A DNA stretch of 61,268 bases from NCBI RefSeq assembly GCF_001509475.1, contig NZ_LLZG01000355.1, positions 1-61,268 on the forward strand, written 5' to 3'. Each line of letters begins with the position of its first letter. Within the stretch, counting starts at the first letter, position 1. Under the pieces are notes generated by a model. The model worked only from the letters and a program-made list of their open reading frames with translations. It had not been told where the DNA came from and ran no database searches. Both the position numbers and the translations under genes were made by a program. The DNA comes from Streptomyces regalis (lineage in GTDB: Bacteria; Actinomycetota; Actinomycetes; Streptomycetales; Streptomycetaceae). Positions 61,074 through 61,268 of this stretch are shown one piece after another.

Positions 61074-61268
61074 GCCTGCTCCGGGTGCATGTAGGCGGCG
61101 AGGCTTTCGAGCGGGTGGGGGCCCGCGTAGAGGGCGGCGGACAGGTGCCGGCGCGTGCGCCACACATCGCGCAGGTGGTGGCTGCGCCGGTTGGGGGTGA
61201 AGTCCTCGGGCTGGTCGCACAGTTCGTAGTGCCCGGTGAGGGTGGCGGGGTCGGACGGGGGGTGTTCG
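61070..61268 (-). CDS. cas5e: Cas5e C-terminal part (runs off the window)
   Basis: The last 65 codons of the gene preceding cas6e. The visible part (GHYELCDQPEDFTPNRRSHH, RDVWRTRRHLSAALYAG, HPLESLAAYMHPEQA) ends in a TGA overlapping the cas6e start. Type I-E operons place cas5 directly before cas6, and the basic RxxHHLRxVWRTRR segment fits a Cas5e end. The identification rests on position as much as on sequence. Confidence 0.75.
   Translation of the reverse strand, partial: EHPPSDPATLTGHYELCDQPEDFTPNRRSHHLRDVWRTRRHLSAALYAGPHPLESLAAYMHPEQA

Overview
The window is very GC-rich, with strongly third-position-biased coding, many GTG starts and many ATGA/GTGA stop-start overlaps. Its gene families (Streptomyces-type Tap/Tpg telomere proteins, Trypco1/CHAT conflict genes, DUF6193, DUF6083) point to a Streptomyces or close relative. 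The telomere pair near the left edge and the density of mobile and defence genes suggest a linear plasmid or the arm of a linear chromosome. No rRNA, tRNA or CRISPR array was seen.

Layout: 1-1073 is gene-poor with hairpins and phased repeats. 1074-2573 holds a small membrane protein and a HTH protein. 2552-8218 (minus) is a telomere module: a very large Tap-like protein (1674 aa) with degenerate ATPase domains fused in front of the polymerase-like domain, coupled to a Tpg-like terminal protein. 8316-9167 is a frameshifted relic of a NACHT-type NTPase. 9766-24921 looks like a defence/conflict island: a membrane-anchored patatin, a two-TM protein, a three-gene minus-strand set (HTH/coiled-coil/TM protein, Trypco1 protein, trypsin-CHAT-NTPase-TPR protein), a CoiA-like zinc protein and a HEPN-like protein. 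25018-26264 is a sigma-region-4-like regulator coupled to a tiny membrane protein.

26392-33502 is an IS21-family element whose istA is split by a second transposon (29230-32775). The inner element carries two coupled tyrosine recombinases and a PH/GRAM-like gene; the outer IS also encloses a DUF6193 gene. A Ser/Thr kinase follows (33659-35251).

35896-52261 is a large DNA-processing and defence cluster. sbcC-sbcD run leftward. Divergently, four genes (unknown; RecB/Cas4-type PD-(D/E)XK nuclease with four cysteines; unknown; SF1 helicase) run into a complete Wadjet operon jetA-jetB-jetC-jetD, the SMC-like anti-plasmid system. After transposase relics, 52716-57309 carries plasmid-type genes: a zinc protein, a small XRE regulator behind three palindromic boxes and ending in a 7-bp tandem repeat, DUF6083, a ribbon-helix-helix-like protein and a UvrD-like helicase.

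The right edge (57903-61268, minus) joins the 3' end of a type I-E Cascade operon (cas5e partial, cas6e) to a Mu/Tn5053-type DDE transposase and a TniB-like AAA+ ATPase, exactly where cas1-cas2 would normally lie. This has the layout of a CRISPR-associated transposon with a type I-E effector and is the most striking feature of the window. The rest of it lies beyond the right edge.
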